Source: Comamonadaceae bacterium UBA2121 (GTDB lineage: Bacteria; Pseudomonadota; Gammaproteobacteria; Burkholderiales; Burkholderiaceae_C). Taken from it: DNA of 64,000 nt. The position numbers and the translations under genes are program-made. Where the stretch lies: positions 1 to 64,000 of the forward strand of contig DCYB01000010.1 in the NCBI GenBank assembly GCA_002331385.1. The letters run 5' to 3'. The notes beneath the pieces were generated by a model that was given only the letters and a program-made list of their open reading frames with translations, was not told where the DNA came from and searched no databases. This document shows, piece by piece, positions 23,271 to 33,086 of this stretch (positions within the stretch are counted from its first letter, which is position 1; the number at the start of each line of letters is the position of its first letter).

Positions 23271-24494
23271 ATGATCATCAGCAGCCTGCTCGACACCGAC
23301 CTCTACAAATTCACGATGATGCAGGTGGTGTTGCATCAGTTTCCCAGTGCGCAGGTGGAATATCGGTTCAAGTGCCGCAATCCGGGCGTTCAGCTTGCGC
23401 CCTATGTGAATGAGATTCGCGACGAGATTCGCGCACTGTGCAGCTTGCACTTTCAGGATGCCGAACTCGCCTATTTGCGTTCGCTGCGATTCATCAAAAG
23501 CGATTTCATCGATTTTCTGGGGCTCTTCAAGCTCAACGAAAAATATATTTCGGTGACGCCGCTGCCGAATGGCGAAATCGACATCACCATTACCGGGCCG
23601 TGGCTGCACACGATTCTTTTCGAGATTCCCGTGCTCGCCATCGTGAACGAGGTGTATTTCCGCAATACCCGGAAGGTGCCCAATTTTGTCGAGGGCCGTC
23701 GCCGTCTGGACGCAAAGATCGAGCAGATGCACGGAGACGGGCTCGACGATCTGAAGATCGCCGATTACGGCACGCGCCGTCGCTTCAGTCGCGCTTGGCA
23801 CGAAGAGGTGCTGCGTGTGCTGTATGCCCGACTGGGTGCGGACGAGCGCCGACCGGGCTCCAGCTATGCGCCGGGGCAACTCGCGGGAACAAGCAACGTG
23901 CTTTTTGCGATGAAGCTCGGCATCAAGCCGCTGGGCACCATGGCGCACGAATATCTCCAGGCCTGTCAGGCGCTGGGTCCCAGGCTGCGTGACAGCCAGG
24001 TGTTCGGCTTTGAATCGTGGGCGAAGGAGTATCGCGGCGACCTCGGCATTGCGCTCTCGGATGTCTACGGCATGAGCGCTTTCCTGCGCGACTTCGACCT
24101 GTACTTTTGCAAACTGTTCGATGGCGCACGCCACGACAGCGGCGATCCGTTTGCGTGGGGCGAGCGTCTGCTGGCCCACTATCGCGACAATCGCGTGGAC
24201 CCGCTCACCAAGGTGCTGATTTTCAGTGACGCGCTCACGATACCGCGTACGATCGAGCTGTACCGTCGCTTCAATGGCCGCTGCCAGTTGGCCTTCGGGA
24301 TTGGCACGAACCTCACCAACGATCTGGGCGATCCGCCAGACCATGTGCCGCTGCAGATCGTCATCAAGATGACGCGCTGCAACGGCCAGCCCGTTGCCAA
24401 GTTGTCGGATGCACCCGGCAAGAACATGTGCAATGACGAAAAGTACCTGGCCTATCTGCGCCAGGTGTTCGAGATCCCTGCCACGCAGGGTTAA
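23271..24494 (+). CDS. pncB: Nicotinate phosphoribosyltransferase
   Basis: A 407-residue enzyme that converts nicotinate, PRPP and ATP to nicotinate mononucleotide in the NAD salvage pathway. Family motifs are seen from the start (SLLDTDLYKFTMMQVVLHQF), through YGTRRRFSRAWHEEVL, GTMAHEYLQACQALG with the conserved His, to HDSGDPFAWGERLLAHY and FGIGTNLTNDLG near the phosphate-binding site. Length is that of the proteobacterial PncB class. It stands alone between the thioesterase and a Na+/H+ antiporter on the same strand. Confidence 0.95.
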   Translation: MIISSLLDTDLYKFTMMQVVLHQFPSAQVEYRFKCRNPGVQLAPYVNEIRDEIRALCSLHFQDAELAYLRSLRFIKSDFIDFLGLFKLNEKYISVTPLPNGEIDITITGPWLHTILFEIPVLAIVNEVYFRNTRKVPNFVEGRRRLDAKIEQMHGDGLDDLKIADYGTRRRFSRAWHEEVLRVLYARLGADERRPGSSYAPGQLAGTSNVLFAMKLGIKPLGTMAHEYLQACQALGPRLRDSQVFGFESWAKEYRGDLGIALSDVYGMSAFLRDFDLYFCKLFDGARHDSGDPFAWGERLLAHYRDNRVDPLTKVLIFSDALTIPRTIELYRRFNGRCQLAFGIGTNLTNDLGDPPDHVPLQIVIKMTRCNGQPVAKLSDAPGKNMCNDEKYLAYLRQVFEIPATQG

Positions 24495-24553
24495 CGTCTG
24501 CCTTCGCGCGCTCGCGCGGGGCAATCAGGTTTGAATTTTCGGGAGAGAAGAAC

Positions 24554-25972
24554 ATGAAATTAGCGCGCGCATCCGCCTTGCTGGCACTGATGACTTTGCC
24601 AGCACTGGCCCATGCGGCAGACATCGATGGCAGCACGTTGTCGGTACTGTGGGGCGTACCGTTTGCCGGCATCCTGTTGTCGATCGCGCTGATGCCCTTG
24701 CTGGCACCCATGTTCTGGCACCACCATTTCGGCAAAGTGGCGGCGGCGTGGTCGTTGGCATTTCTGGTTCCGTTTGCCATCGCCTTCGGTCCATCGGTGG
24801 CAGGCAATAGCTTCGTGCATGCGTTAGTGGCCGAGTACATCCCGTTCGTGATCCTGCTGACAGCGCTCTTCACGGTGGCGGGCGGAATCTACATACGCGG
24901 CAATCTGCATGGCACGCCCGCATTGAATACGGCCATTCTGGCCATTGGTGCCGTGCTCGCCAGCTTCATGGGAACGACGGGCGCCTCGATGCTGCTGATC
25001 CGCCCGCTGATCCGCGCCAATGACAACCGCAAGCACATGGCCCACGTGGTGGTGTTCTTCATCTTCATCGTCTCCAACGCGGGTGGCTCGCTCACGCCGC
25101 TGGGCGATCCGCCGCTGTTCCTCGGCTTCCTCAAGGGCGTGACCTTCTTCTGGACGCTCTCGCACATCTTCACCGAGACGCTGTTCCTGGTGGGCGTGCT
25201 GCTGGTGGCGTTCTATTTCCTCGATTCGTGGTACTTCCGCCGCCATGGCGAGGTGCGCCCTGAAGACCCCACGCCCGACACCACGGGCAAGGAGATGATC
25301 GGCTTTGAGGGCAAGGTGAACTTCCTGCTCCTGCTGGCGGTCGTGGTGCTGGTGCTGATGAGCGGCCTCTGGAAGTCCGATATGGAATGGGTGGTCGCCG
25401 GTGCCGTGGTCACGTTGCCGGGCCTTGTGCGCGACGTGGGACTGATCGCGGTGGCGCTCGTGTCGCTCGTGGTCACGCCGAAGATCGTGCACGAAAAGAA
25501 CCAGTTCAACTGGGCCCCGATGCAGGAAGTGGCGAAGTTGTTTGCCGGCATTTTCCTCACCATCATTCCGGTGATTGCGATGCTCAAGGCCGGCGTGAAC
25601 GGCCCCTTCGGTGCCATCGTGTCTGCGGTGACGCGGCCTGACGGTTCGCCCGATCCGGCCATGTATTTCTGGGCCACCGGGGCGTTGAGTTCCTTCCTCG
25701 ACAACGCGCCGACCTATCTCGTGTTCTTCAACACGGCGGGCGGTGATCCGCAGACCCTCATGACCACGCTGGCACCGACGTTGGCAGCGATTTCGGGCGG
25801 CGCCGTGTTCATGGGCGCAAACACCTACATCGGTAACGCGCCGAACATGATGGTCAAGGCTATCGCGGAAGACCGTGGCGTGAAGATGCCGAGCTTCTTT
25901 GGCTACATGGCATGGTCGGGCTGCGTGTTGGTGCCGCTGTTCGTCATCATGACGTTCATCTGGTTCCGCTAA
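24554..25972 (+). CDS. Sodium:proton antiporter (CitMHS/NhaD-like)
   Basis: A 472-residue inner-membrane carrier of the ion-transporter superfamily (CitMHS_2-like, annotated as sodium:proton antiporter). A signal-like start (MKLARASALLALMTLPALAHA) is followed by about 12 hydrophobic segments. The two conserved half-repeats are visible: MGTTGASMLLIRPLIRAND with SNAGGSLTPLGDPPLFLGF, and LSSFLDNAPTYLVFFN with FMGANTYIGNAPNMMVKAI. These are the substrate-binding re-entrant loops. GGGAGAG precedes the ATG. Cation specificity is by family, not shown here. Confidence 0.88.
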   Translation: MKLARASALLALMTLPALAHAADIDGSTLSVLWGVPFAGILLSIALMPLLAPMFWHHHFGKVAAAWSLAFLVPFAIAFGPSVAGNSFVHALVAEYIPFVILLTALFTVAGGIYIRGNLHGTPALNTAILAIGAVLASFMGTTGASMLLIRPLIRANDNRKHMAHVVVFFIFIVSNAGGSLTPLGDPPLFLGFLKGVTFFWTLSHIFTETLFLVGVLLVAFYFLDSWYFRRHGEVRPEDPTPDTTGKEMIGFEGKVNFLLLLAVVVLVLMSGLWKSDMEWVVAGAVVTLPGLVRDVGLIAVALVSLVVTPKIVHEKNQFNWAPMQEVAKLFAGIFLTIIPVIAMLKAGVNGPFGAIVSAVTRPDGSPDPAMYFWATGALSSFLDNAPTYLVFFNTAGGDPQTLMTTLAPTLAAISGGAVFMGANTYIGNAPNMMVKAIAEDRGVKMPSFFGYMAWSGCVLVPLFVIMTFIWFR

Positions 25973-26009
25973 TCCATAACGACAGCCACAGACAAGGAGA
26001 CAACCACCC

Positions 26010-27005
26010 ATGAGCAAGCCCCGCATCCTCATTGCACGCAAGATCTTTCCCGAAGTGATCGAGCGCCTGTCGCAGCACTTCGACGTGGAGGCCAACCAGG
26101 ACGACATGCTGTGGAGCGACGCCGAACTGACTGAGCGCCTGAAGGACAAGGACGGCGCGCTCACCACCGGTACGCAGCCGATTGGCGCGGAGTTGCTGGC
26201 GGCCTGCCCGCGCCTGAAGATCGTTGCCAACATGACGGTGGGCTACAACAACTTCGATGTGGCAGCGATGACGGCAGCGGGCGTGCTGGGGACCAATACG
26301 CCCGACGTGCTCACCGAGACCACGGCGGATTTCGGTTTTGCGCTGCTGATGGCCACGGCGCGCCGGGTGACGGAGAGCGAGCACTATCTGCGCGCAGGCA
26401 AGTGGACGCGCTGGAGCTACGACATGTTTGCCGGCACCGAAGTGCATGGCAGCACGCTGGGCATTCTCGGCATGGGCCGCATCGGACAGGCCATCGCCAG
26501 GCGTGGTGCGCACGGCTTTGGCATGAACGTGATCTACCATAACCGCTCGCGCCTCGCGCCCGCGCTGGAAGCCGAGTGCAAGGCACGCTATGTGAGCAAG
26601 GATGAGTTGCTTGCCAACGCCGATCATCTGGTGCTGGTACTGCCGTACACGCCCGAGTCGCACCACGCGATGGGCGCAGCGGAAATTGCGCGCATGAAGC
26701 CCACGGCCACGCTGATCAACATCGCACGCGGCGGCATCGTGGACGACGCAGCGCTTGCGCAGGCGCTCAAGGACCGCACCATTGCTGCCGCCGGGCTCGA
26801 CGTGTTTGAGGGCGAGCCGGCGGTGAATCCGTGGCTGCTGCAAGTGCCCAACGTGGTGCTGACGCCGCACATTGCCAGCGCGACGGTGAAGACGCGGCTG
26901 AAGATGTCCGATCTCGCCGCCGACAACCTGATCGCCTATCTTGCAGGGCGTGCGCCGCTCACGCCGGTGAACGAGCCCGCGCACCCACGACTGTCGCGCA
27001 ACTGA
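26010..27005 (+). CDS. 2-hydroxyacid dehydrogenase (glyoxylate reductase/D-glycerate dehydrogenase type)
   Basis: A 331-residue D-isomer-specific 2-hydroxyacid dehydrogenase. The NAD(P)-binding GxGxxG is in LGILGMGRIGQAIA; the catalytic Arg is in NIARGGIVDD, Glu in FEGEPAVNP and His in LTPHIAS. The order and the NMTVGYNNFDVAAMTAAGV segment fit the GyaR/GhrB group, which reduces glyoxylate, hydroxypyruvate or 2-ketogluconate in the cytoplasm. AAGGAG precedes the ATG. It lies between the antiporter and rmuC, 28 bases before the latter, so it may be cotranscribed with rmuC. Confidence 0.9.
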   Translation: MSKPRILIARKIFPEVIERLSQHFDVEANQDDMLWSDAELTERLKDKDGALTTGTQPIGAELLAACPRLKIVANMTVGYNNFDVAAMTAAGVLGTNTPDVLTETTADFGFALLMATARRVTESEHYLRAGKWTRWSYDMFAGTEVHGSTLGILGMGRIGQAIARRGAHGFGMNVIYHNRSRLAPALEAECKARYVSKDELLANADHLVLVLPYTPESHHAMGAAEIARMKPTATLINIARGGIVDDAALAQALKDRTIAAAGLDVFEGEPAVNPWLLQVPNVVLTPHIASATVKTRLKMSDLAADNLIAYLAGRAPLTPVNEPAHPRLSRN

Positions 27006-27033
27006 AGCTTCGCGACGCATTCTGACTGACCTG

Positions 27034-28515
27034 ATGACTGTTGAAACCATCGCCATACTGGTGCTGCTGGCACTGGTGCTCGTGTTGTTGCTCGTACTGC
27101 TGCTGCGCCGCCCGCGCGTGGAGTTGCCGCCCGATCTGCAGCAGCGTTTGCAGGCGCTGGAGGCGACCTCTCAAGCCACGCAACTGGCGGTGGCGCGCAA
27201 CGATGGCGCGATGAACGGCATGGCGGTGCATCTGCGTGCGTTCTCCGAAACCTCGCAGGATGCGCTCGATGGCGTGCGCGATACGGTGGAGGAGCGTCTG
27301 GGCATCGCGGTGAATGAGGCGCGCATCAGCCGCAGTGAATTGCAGACCTCGCTCGGCGCCTTCGAATCCAAACTCGATCAGCGTTTGGCGCTGCTCGATT
27401 CGGCTTTTGCGCAGCGCTTTGACGCCTTGGTGCAGAACACGCGCGGCACGCTGGAGTCACTCAAAGGCGACATGCAAAAGCAGTTGGGTGGCGTCACGCA
27501 GGCGAGCGAGTTGAGCGCCGAGGCGCTGCGCCGCACACTGAACGAGCGGCTCGCCGCGATCCAGACCGACAATTCGGCCAAGCTCGAAGAAATGCGCCGC
27601 ACGGTCGATGAAAAGCTGCACGCCACGCTGGAACAGCGGCTGGGCGAATCGTTCCGGCTGGTCAGCGAGCGGCTGGAGCAGGTGCACAAGGGGCTGGGCG
27701 AAATGCAGACGCTGGCCGGCAGCGTGGGCGACCTGAAGCGTGTGATGACCAATGTGAAATCGCGCGGCACCTGGGGCGAAATGCAACTGGGCGCGATCAT
27801 CGACAACGTGTTGTCACCCGAGCAATACGCGCGCAACGTGAAGACCGTGCCGGGCAGCGATGAACTCGTGGAATTCGCCATTCGGCTGCCGGGCAAGAAA
27901 GATGAGGAGCCGGTGTGGCTGCCCATCGATTCCAAATATCCGGTGGAGCATTACCAGCGCCTCATCGATGCGTCCGAAGCCGCCGATCGTGTGGCGATGG
28001 TGGCGGCCGGCAATGCGTTTGAAACCTCGATCCGGCTGGAGGCGCGCAAGATTTTCAGCAAATACGTGGCTCCACCGCACACCACCGATTTTGCGGTGCT
28101 GTATCTGCCGACGGAAGGGCTGTTTGCGGAGGTGATGCGCAGGCCGGGGCTGGTCGAAGCGGTGCAGAACGAATGCCGCGTGATGATCACGGGTCCGGCG
28201 AATCTCGCCGCCATGCTCAACAGTTTGCAGATGGGCTTCAAGACGCTGGCGATCGAGAAGCGCTCATCCGAGGTCTGGAGCGTGCTGGGGCAGGTGAAGA
28301 CCGAGTTCCAGAACTTTGGCGCGGTGGTCGATGCCACGCGCAAGTCCATCGAAGCGGCGGCGCGCAAGTTCGACCAGGTGGACGTGCGCACGCGCGCCAT
28401 CCAGCGCAAGCTGCGCTCGGTGCAGGAGTTGCCGTCGCCGGCCTCCCAGTCGGAAGACCCGGACGCATTGCCGCGCACATCCGACAGCCTTCTGATCGAG
28501 GGCGAGGGCGAATGA
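27034..28515 (+). CDS. rmuC: DNA recombination protein RmuC
   Basis: A 493-residue RmuC protein, which limits rearrangement at inverted repeats. A single N-terminal membrane segment (about residues 6-25, very Leu/Val-rich) is followed by a long coiled coil (about 30-230) and the conserved RmuC nuclease-like domain: LKRVMTNVKSRGTWGEMQLG, EFAIRLPGKKDEEPVWLPID, SKYPVEHYQRL, VLYLPTEGLFAEVMRRPGL. The C-terminus is acidic. Its TGA stop is followed at once by the GTG start of the MFS gene. Confidence 0.93.
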   Translation: MTVETIAILVLLALVLVLLLVLLLRRPRVELPPDLQQRLQALEATSQATQLAVARNDGAMNGMAVHLRAFSETSQDALDGVRDTVEERLGIAVNEARISRSELQTSLGAFESKLDQRLALLDSAFAQRFDALVQNTRGTLESLKGDMQKQLGGVTQASELSAEALRRTLNERLAAIQTDNSAKLEEMRRTVDEKLHATLEQRLGESFRLVSERLEQVHKGLGEMQTLAGSVGDLKRVMTNVKSRGTWGEMQLGAIIDNVLSPEQYARNVKTVPGSDELVEFAIRLPGKKDEEPVWLPIDSKYPVEHYQRLIDASEAADRVAMVAAGNAFETSIRLEARKIFSKYVAPPHTTDFAVLYLPTEGLFAEVMRRPGLVEAVQNECRVMITGPANLAAMLNSLQMGFKTLAIEKRSSEVWSVLGQVKTEFQNFGAVVDATRKSIEAAARKFDQVDVRTRAIQRKLRSVQELPSPASQSEDPDALPRTSDSLLIEGEGE

Positions 28516-28516
28516 A

Positions 28517-29701
28517 GTGAATCTTGCCCTCGCGCACCTGATTGCCGGACAGATCTGCATACACGCAAGCATGACCGGCATGCGCATGGCGGCGCCACTG
28601 CTGGCGCTGCGCGAGGGATACAGTGCGATTTCCGTGGGACTGCTGCTGGCGTTGTTTGCGCTCACGCAGGTGTTTCTCGCGCTTCCTGCCGGGCGCTACG
28701 CGGATCGGCATGGCCTGAAACGGCCCGTCAAATATGCGGTGATCGTTGCCGCGGTGGGCACGGCCGTGGCGGTGCTGTTTCCGGTGTTTCCGGCGCTGTG
28801 CTTTGCCGCGCTGTGCACGGGTGCGGCGACGGGTGTGGCCACCATCGCATTGCAGCGACACGTGGGCCGCGCCGCGCATGATGCGACGCAGTTGCGTCAG
28901 GTGTTTAGTTGGCTCGCGATCGGCCCAGCGGTGTCCAACTTCATTGGGCCGTTCTTTGCGGGACTGCTCATCGACCACGCGGGCAGCGAAGCGGGCAGCA
29001 CGACAGGATATCGCGCTGCTTTCCTGATGATGATGGTGATGGCGCTGCTGACCTGGCTGTGGGTGCGCCACACGCATGAATTGCCGCCAGTGATTGCCGC
29101 AGGCAAGAAGGGCGAGCAAAAGGCGTGGGACCTGTTGCGCGAGCCCCATTTCAGGCGGCTGCTGATACTCAACTGGCTGCTGTCATCCTGCTGGGACGTG
29201 CACACTTTTGTGGTGCCCTTGTTGGGCCACGAGCGCGGATTGTCGGCATCGGCGATCGGAACCATTCTGGGCAGCTTTGCGCTCGCTGCCGCCCTGATCC
29301 GCGTGCTCATGCCGTTCATTGCGGAGCGGCTCAAGGAAGCCACGGTGCTGTGCGTGGCCATGGCCATCACCGCGTTGCTGTTTGCGATCTATCCGCTGAT
29401 GCCTACGGCAATCCTGCTGGGCACGTGCTCGGTGCTGCTGGGGCTGGCGCTGGGGTCCGTGCAGCCGATGATCATGAGCATGCTGCACCAATTGACGCCG
29501 CCCGCGCGCCACGGTGAGGCACTGGGTTTGCGCCTCATGGCCATCAATGGCTCCAGCGTGCTGATGCCGATCCTGTTCGGTTATGCGGGCGCGTTGGTCG
29601 GCGTGGCCGGACTGTTCTGGCTCGTGGGGATTGCGGTGGGCAGCGGCTCGCGCATCGCGTTCACGATGCGCACGCTGGAGATGCCTGAACAGCCGCACTG
29701 A
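28517..29701 (+). CDS. MFS transporter
   Basis: A 394-residue major facilitator with about 12 membrane segments. The loop motif between segments 2 and 3 is ALPAGRYADRHGLKRP, matching the MFS motif A, and a hydrophilic central loop lies near residue 195 (AAGKKGEQKAWDLL). The substrate is not evident. The start is GTG 28517, one base after the rmuC stop, indicating coupling. The next gene is convergent (LOG protein). Confidence 0.85.
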   Translation: MNLALAHLIAGQICIHASMTGMRMAAPLLALREGYSAISVGLLLALFALTQVFLALPAGRYADRHGLKRPVKYAVIVAAVGTAVAVLFPVFPALCFAALCTGAATGVATIALQRHVGRAAHDATQLRQVFSWLAIGPAVSNFIGPFFAGLLIDHAGSEAGSTTGYRAAFLMMMVMALLTWLWVRHTHELPPVIAAGKKGEQKAWDLLREPHFRRLLILNWLLSSCWDVHTFVVPLLGHERGLSASAIGTILGSFALAAALIRVLMPFIAERLKEATVLCVAMAITALLFAIYPLMPTAILLGTCSVLLGLALGSVQPMIMSMLHQLTPPARHGEALGLRLMAINGSSVLMPILFGYAGALVGVAGLFWLVGIAVGSGSRIAFTMRTLEMPEQPH

Positions 29702-29730
29702 CGGCGCGGGCGCTCAGGTCCGCAAGGCCA

Positions 29731-30594
29731 TCAGAGCTGGTAAAAATCGCGGATGATCGCCCACGCCTCGGCGGGTTCGTCAACGTAGCGGAACAGCTTC
29801 AGGTCGTTGGGAGAAATCGTTCCCTGTTCGACCAGCGCGTCGAAGTTGATGAGCTTCTTCCAGAACTCCGAGCCGAACAGGATGATGGGCAGGGCCTTGG
29901 CTTTGCCGGTCTGCACCAGCGTGAGCACTTCAAACAGTTCGTCCAGAGTTCCGAAGCCGCCGGGAAAGGCGACCAATGCCTTGGCGCGCATGAGGAAGTG
30001 CATCTTGCGCATGGCGAAGTAGTGGAACTTGAAGCACAGCGATGGCGAGATGTACTTGTTGCCACTTTGCTCGTGCGGCAGCGTGATGTTCAGGCCGACG
30101 TTGAGCGCGCCCACGTCGTGCGCGCCGCGATTGGCCGCTTCCATGATGCCAGGGCCGCCGCCAGTGCAGATGTAGATGCGCTCTTTGGCTGGGCGCGGGT
30201 TGCTGTACTCGGCCACCAGACGGGCAAAGGCGCGTGCCTGCGCGTAAAAGTGCGAATTCTTGACGGCCAATTCGCCGCGGCGAATGCGCTCTGCATCGCC
30301 GCTGGCGCGTGCTTCGTCCAACTGCGTTTGCGCGTCTTCGGGCGAGAGCATGCGTGCGCTGCCGTAGACGACGACGGTGTTTTCCACGCCCTGGCTGGCC
30401 ATCTCTAGATCGGGCTTGAGCAATTCCAGTTGAAAGCGGATGCCGCGTGTCTCGCGGCGCAGCATGAATTCGGGGTCGGCAAACGCGAGGCGGTAGGCAT
30501 CGGCATCCAGCGGATTGCCTTCCACGGCGTAGTTATGGAGTTCAGCCCAGGCATCGGCCAGGCGGCGGTCGTTGAGATTGGTGTTGGCTTCCAT
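29731..30594 (-). CDS. LOG family protein (TIGR00730; former lysine decarboxylase-like)
   Basis: A 287-residue protein of the LOG family. The motif GGGPGIMEAANRGA and the PGGFGTLDELFEVLT signature (PGGxGTxxE) give the nucleotide-5'-monophosphate phosphoribohydrolase active site known from LOG enzymes, which release bases from cytokinin-type nucleotides or AMP. It is of the longer bacterial class, with about 70 extra N-terminal residues. ATG 30594 begins MEANTNLNDRRLADAW; the upstream extension overlaps a low-complexity leader and is dropped. The true substrate in this organism is unknown. Confidence 0.9.
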   Translation of the reverse strand: MEANTNLNDRRLADAWAELHNYAVEGNPLDADAYRLAFADPEFMLRRETRGIRFQLELLKPDLEMASQGVENTVVVYGSARMLSPEDAQTQLDEARASGDAERIRRGELAVKNSHFYAQARAFARLVAEYSNPRPAKERIYICTGGGPGIMEAANRGAHDVGALNVGLNITLPHEQSGNKYISPSLCFKFHYFAMRKMHFLMRAKALVAFPGGFGTLDELFEVLTLVQTGKAKALPIILFGSEFWKKLINFDALVEQGTISPNDLKLFRYVDEPAEAWAIIRDFYQL

Positions 30595-30742
30595 GAGATG
30601 CTTTTGGTGTTGTTGCGAGCCGGAGGCGTTCGCTTGGAAAAATCGGAATGAACTGGTGAGAGGATAGACCGGTTGCACACGCGTGCGTTCAGTCGATGGT
30701 TGTGGCGCGTGCGGGCAAAGAGTCGTTCACAATCGGGCCCGC

Positions 30743-31132
30743 TCAGGCGCGCGCTGCATGCAGGAACCAACCGGCGGATTGCAGGCCCAGCCACGTCATC
30801 ATCAACGAGCCCAGCAGATGTACCGCGCACCACGCGAGCGCTGCGCCGAAGCGCTGATTCTGCAGCAGGTCGATGACTTCTGCGGAGAAACTGGAGAACG
30901 TAGTGAGCGCGCCCAGGAACCCGGTGATCAGTGCCAGTCGCCAGGCGGGATCGAGTTGCGGCATCGCCTGGAAAATGGCGACACACACGCCGATCAGATA
31001 ACCCCCGATGATGTTGGCTGCGAGCGTGCCCCATGGTAGCGCGCTGCCTGCGCTCAGCCAGAGGCCGAGACCCCAGCGCGCGACGGCACCTACACAGGCA
31101 CCGAAGCAGATCGCGAAAACGTGAAACAGCAT
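30743..31132 (-). CDS. crcB: Fluoride efflux channel CrcB/FluC
   Basis: A 129-residue inner-membrane protein with four hydrophobic segments. Family landmarks are GACVGAVARWGLG at the start, LAANIIGGYLIG with the conserved Asn, and GFLGALTTFSSFSAEV with the phenylalanine-box region. FluC dimers export fluoride. The gene is 46 bases downstream of dctM on the same strand. No fluoride riboswitch was found in the short upstream gap, so expression may be from the TRAP operon. Confidence 0.93.
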   Translation of the reverse strand: MLFHVFAICFGACVGAVARWGLGLWLSAGSALPWGTLAANIIGGYLIGVCVAIFQAMPQLDPAWRLALITGFLGALTTFSSFSAEVIDLLQNQRFGAALAWCAVHLLGSLMMTWLGLQSAGWFLHAARA

Positions 31133-31178
31133 CGGACCATTGTAGGGGGTGGTGTGCAGGCCCGTTGCGGGCCCGCCA

Positions 31179-32486
31179 TCAACCGCGCACGGTCATCTGC
31201 TCGGGCAGCCAGGTGACGATGCCGGGAACGAGGTAGATGATGGCGATGGCCACGCACATCAGCAGGAACATGGGGGCGGCCACGCGCGCGATCCATGGCA
31301 GTTCGCGTCCCGTCATGCCTTGCAGCACGAACAGGTTGAAGCCAACCGGCGGTGTGATTTGCGCCATCTCCACGACCAGCACGACGAAGATGCCGAACCA
31401 GATCGGATCGATACCCGCCGCATTCACGGTGGGCATGAGCACGCCCATGGTGAGCACCACCATCGAGATGCCATCCAGAAAGCAGCCCAAAATGATGAAG
31501 AACACGGCCAGCGCGGCAATCAGTTGCGCTTGCGTGAGACCGAGCGACGCAATCCATTCCGCAAGATGGCGTGGCAGGCCGATGTAACCCATGGAGAGCG
31601 TGAGGAAGGCCGCGCCCGCGAGAATCAGCGCGATCATGCAATACAGGCGCGTTGCGCCAAACAACGCTTCGCGAAAGCTCTGCCAGTTGAGCGAACCCTG
31701 AACGGCAGACAGGATGAGGGAGCCGACCACGCCCACCGCAGCAGCCTCGGTCGCGGTGGCCAATCCGGTGTAGATGGAGCCGAGCACGGCGGCAATCAGC
31801 AGCACCACCGGAATCAGCGAGCGTGACTCGTGCAGCTTTTGCGCCAGCGTCATGCGGCCATCGGCGCGCGGCACCAACTCAGGATGGCGCAGCGCCCACA
31901 GCATGATGTAGCCCGAGAACAGCGCCGCCAGCAACACGCCCGGCAGCACGCCTGCGATGAAGAGCTTGGAGATCGACACTTCCGCCGTGACGCCGTACAC
32001 GATCATGATGATGGAAGGCGGAATCAGCAGGCCCAGCGTACTCGCACCAGCGAGCGTGCCGACGACCATTTTTTCCGGGTAGCCACGGCGCGTGAGTTCC
32101 GGCAGCGTCATCTTGCCGATGGTGGCGCAGGTGGCCGCGCTGGAGCCCGACACGGCGGCAAAGATAGTGCAGCCCACCACGTTTGTGTGCAGCAAACGGC
32201 CGGGCAGGTTCTGCACCCAGGGCGCGAGCCCCTTGAACATGTCCTGCGATAGTCGGGTCCGGAAGAGGATTTCGCCCATCCAGATGAAGAGCGGGAGCGC
32301 GGTGAGCGTCCAGCTCGACGCCGATCCCCAGATGGTCACGGCCATGGCATCACCCGCGGGCCGCGAGGAGAACATCTGCATCGCAATCCATGCGACGCCA
32401 GAAAGGGTGAGGCCGATCCACACACCGCTGGCAAGAATCAGGAACAGCGATGCAATCAACAGGCCGGTGATGGCGAGGTCACTCAT
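31179..32486 (-). CDS. dctM: TRAP transporter large permease (DctM)
   Basis: A 435-residue membrane subunit of a tripartite ATP-independent periplasmic transporter, with about 12 hydrophobic segments. Family features include PLFIWMGEILFRTRLSQDMFKGLAPWVQNLPG, AAVSGSSAATCATIGKMTLPELTRRGY and MGYIGLPRHLAEWI, plus the C-terminal ITPPVGFNLFVLQGM. It forms a sodium-driven importer with the DctQ and DctP proteins encoded just upstream in the same operon. Start ATG 32486 begins MSDLAITGLLIASLF. Confidence 0.94.
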   Translation of the reverse strand: MSDLAITGLLIASLFLILASGVWIGLTLSGVAWIAMQMFSSRPAGDAMAVTIWGSASSWTLTALPLFIWMGEILFRTRLSQDMFKGLAPWVQNLPGRLLHTNVVGCTIFAAVSGSSAATCATIGKMTLPELTRRGYPEKMVVGTLAGASTLGLLIPPSIIMIVYGVTAEVSISKLFIAGVLPGVLLAALFSGYIMLWALRHPELVPRADGRMTLAQKLHESRSLIPVVLLIAAVLGSIYTGLATATEAAAVGVVGSLILSAVQGSLNWQSFREALFGATRLYCMIALILAGAAFLTLSMGYIGLPRHLAEWIASLGLTQAQLIAALAVFFIILGCFLDGISMVVLTMGVLMPTVNAAGIDPIWFGIFVVLVVEMAQITPPVGFNLFVLQGMTGRELPWIARVAAPMFLLMCVAIAIIYLVPGIVTWLPEQMTVRG

Positions 32487-32540
32487 CGCAGGGCTTTCGA
32501 AGGGAGATAAGGAGGGCAGGCGCTGCGCGCCGCGCGGTCG

Positions 32541-33050
32541 TCATTCATTGCGCAAGGCTTCGCCGCTTACGGCTTGGCGGCGCTTGCCCATGATTTCCAG
32601 CACCAGTTCATCGACACAGGCGATCGCCATGATGATGGCACCGATGGCCATGGTGAGTTGCGGAATCCATAGCGGAGTGGCGTCGTTGCTGGTAGACACG
32701 TCGTTGAACTCGTGCGACTGCCACGCCAGCCGCACGCTGAAGTAGGCGAACAGCAGTGCCAGCAGCGCGCCGAAGGCCAGGGCAAAGATTTGCAGCGCCT
32801 TCTGTGGCCGTCCTTTGAGCGCATTCAGCACCAGCGTGACACGGATGTGTTCCCCGCGTTTGAGCGTGTGCGCTAGCGCGAGAAAGCCCGCGCCCGCCAT
32901 CAGATACCCTGCATAGGCATCAATGCCGGAGATGAGAAAGTGCATCTGCCGGCTGATGATGGACAGCATTACCGCCACGAGCAATGCCACCATGCAGATG
33001 GCGGCTATGGTGGCCGCGCCATCGTAGAGGAAATTCAAAAAACGTCGCAT
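32541..33050 (-). CDS. dctQ: TRAP transporter small permease (DctQ)
   Basis: A 169-residue membrane protein with four hydrophobic segments, the normal DctQ architecture. The motif SGIDAYAGYLMAGAGFLALAHTLKRGEHIRVTLV is the family signature region. It lies between dctP and dctM in the expected order, with short gaps on both sides. It is required for assembly or function of the large permease in known TRAP systems. Confidence 0.92.
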   Translation of the reverse strand: MRRFLNFLYDGAATIAAICMVALLVAVMLSIISRQMHFLISGIDAYAGYLMAGAGFLALAHTLKRGEHIRVTLVLNALKGRPQKALQIFALAFGALLALLFAYFSVRLAWQSHEFNDVSTSNDATPLWIPQLTMAIGAIIMAIACVDELVLEIMGKRRQAVSGEALRNE

Positions 33051-33086
33051 GGTTGCATGACTCGCGAAACGGCACAGGTTGGAAAC

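Noticed and set aside
31133..31178. Fluoride riboswitch upstream of crcB
   Set aside because: The gap is only 46 bases and shows no pseudoknot pattern of that riboswitch.
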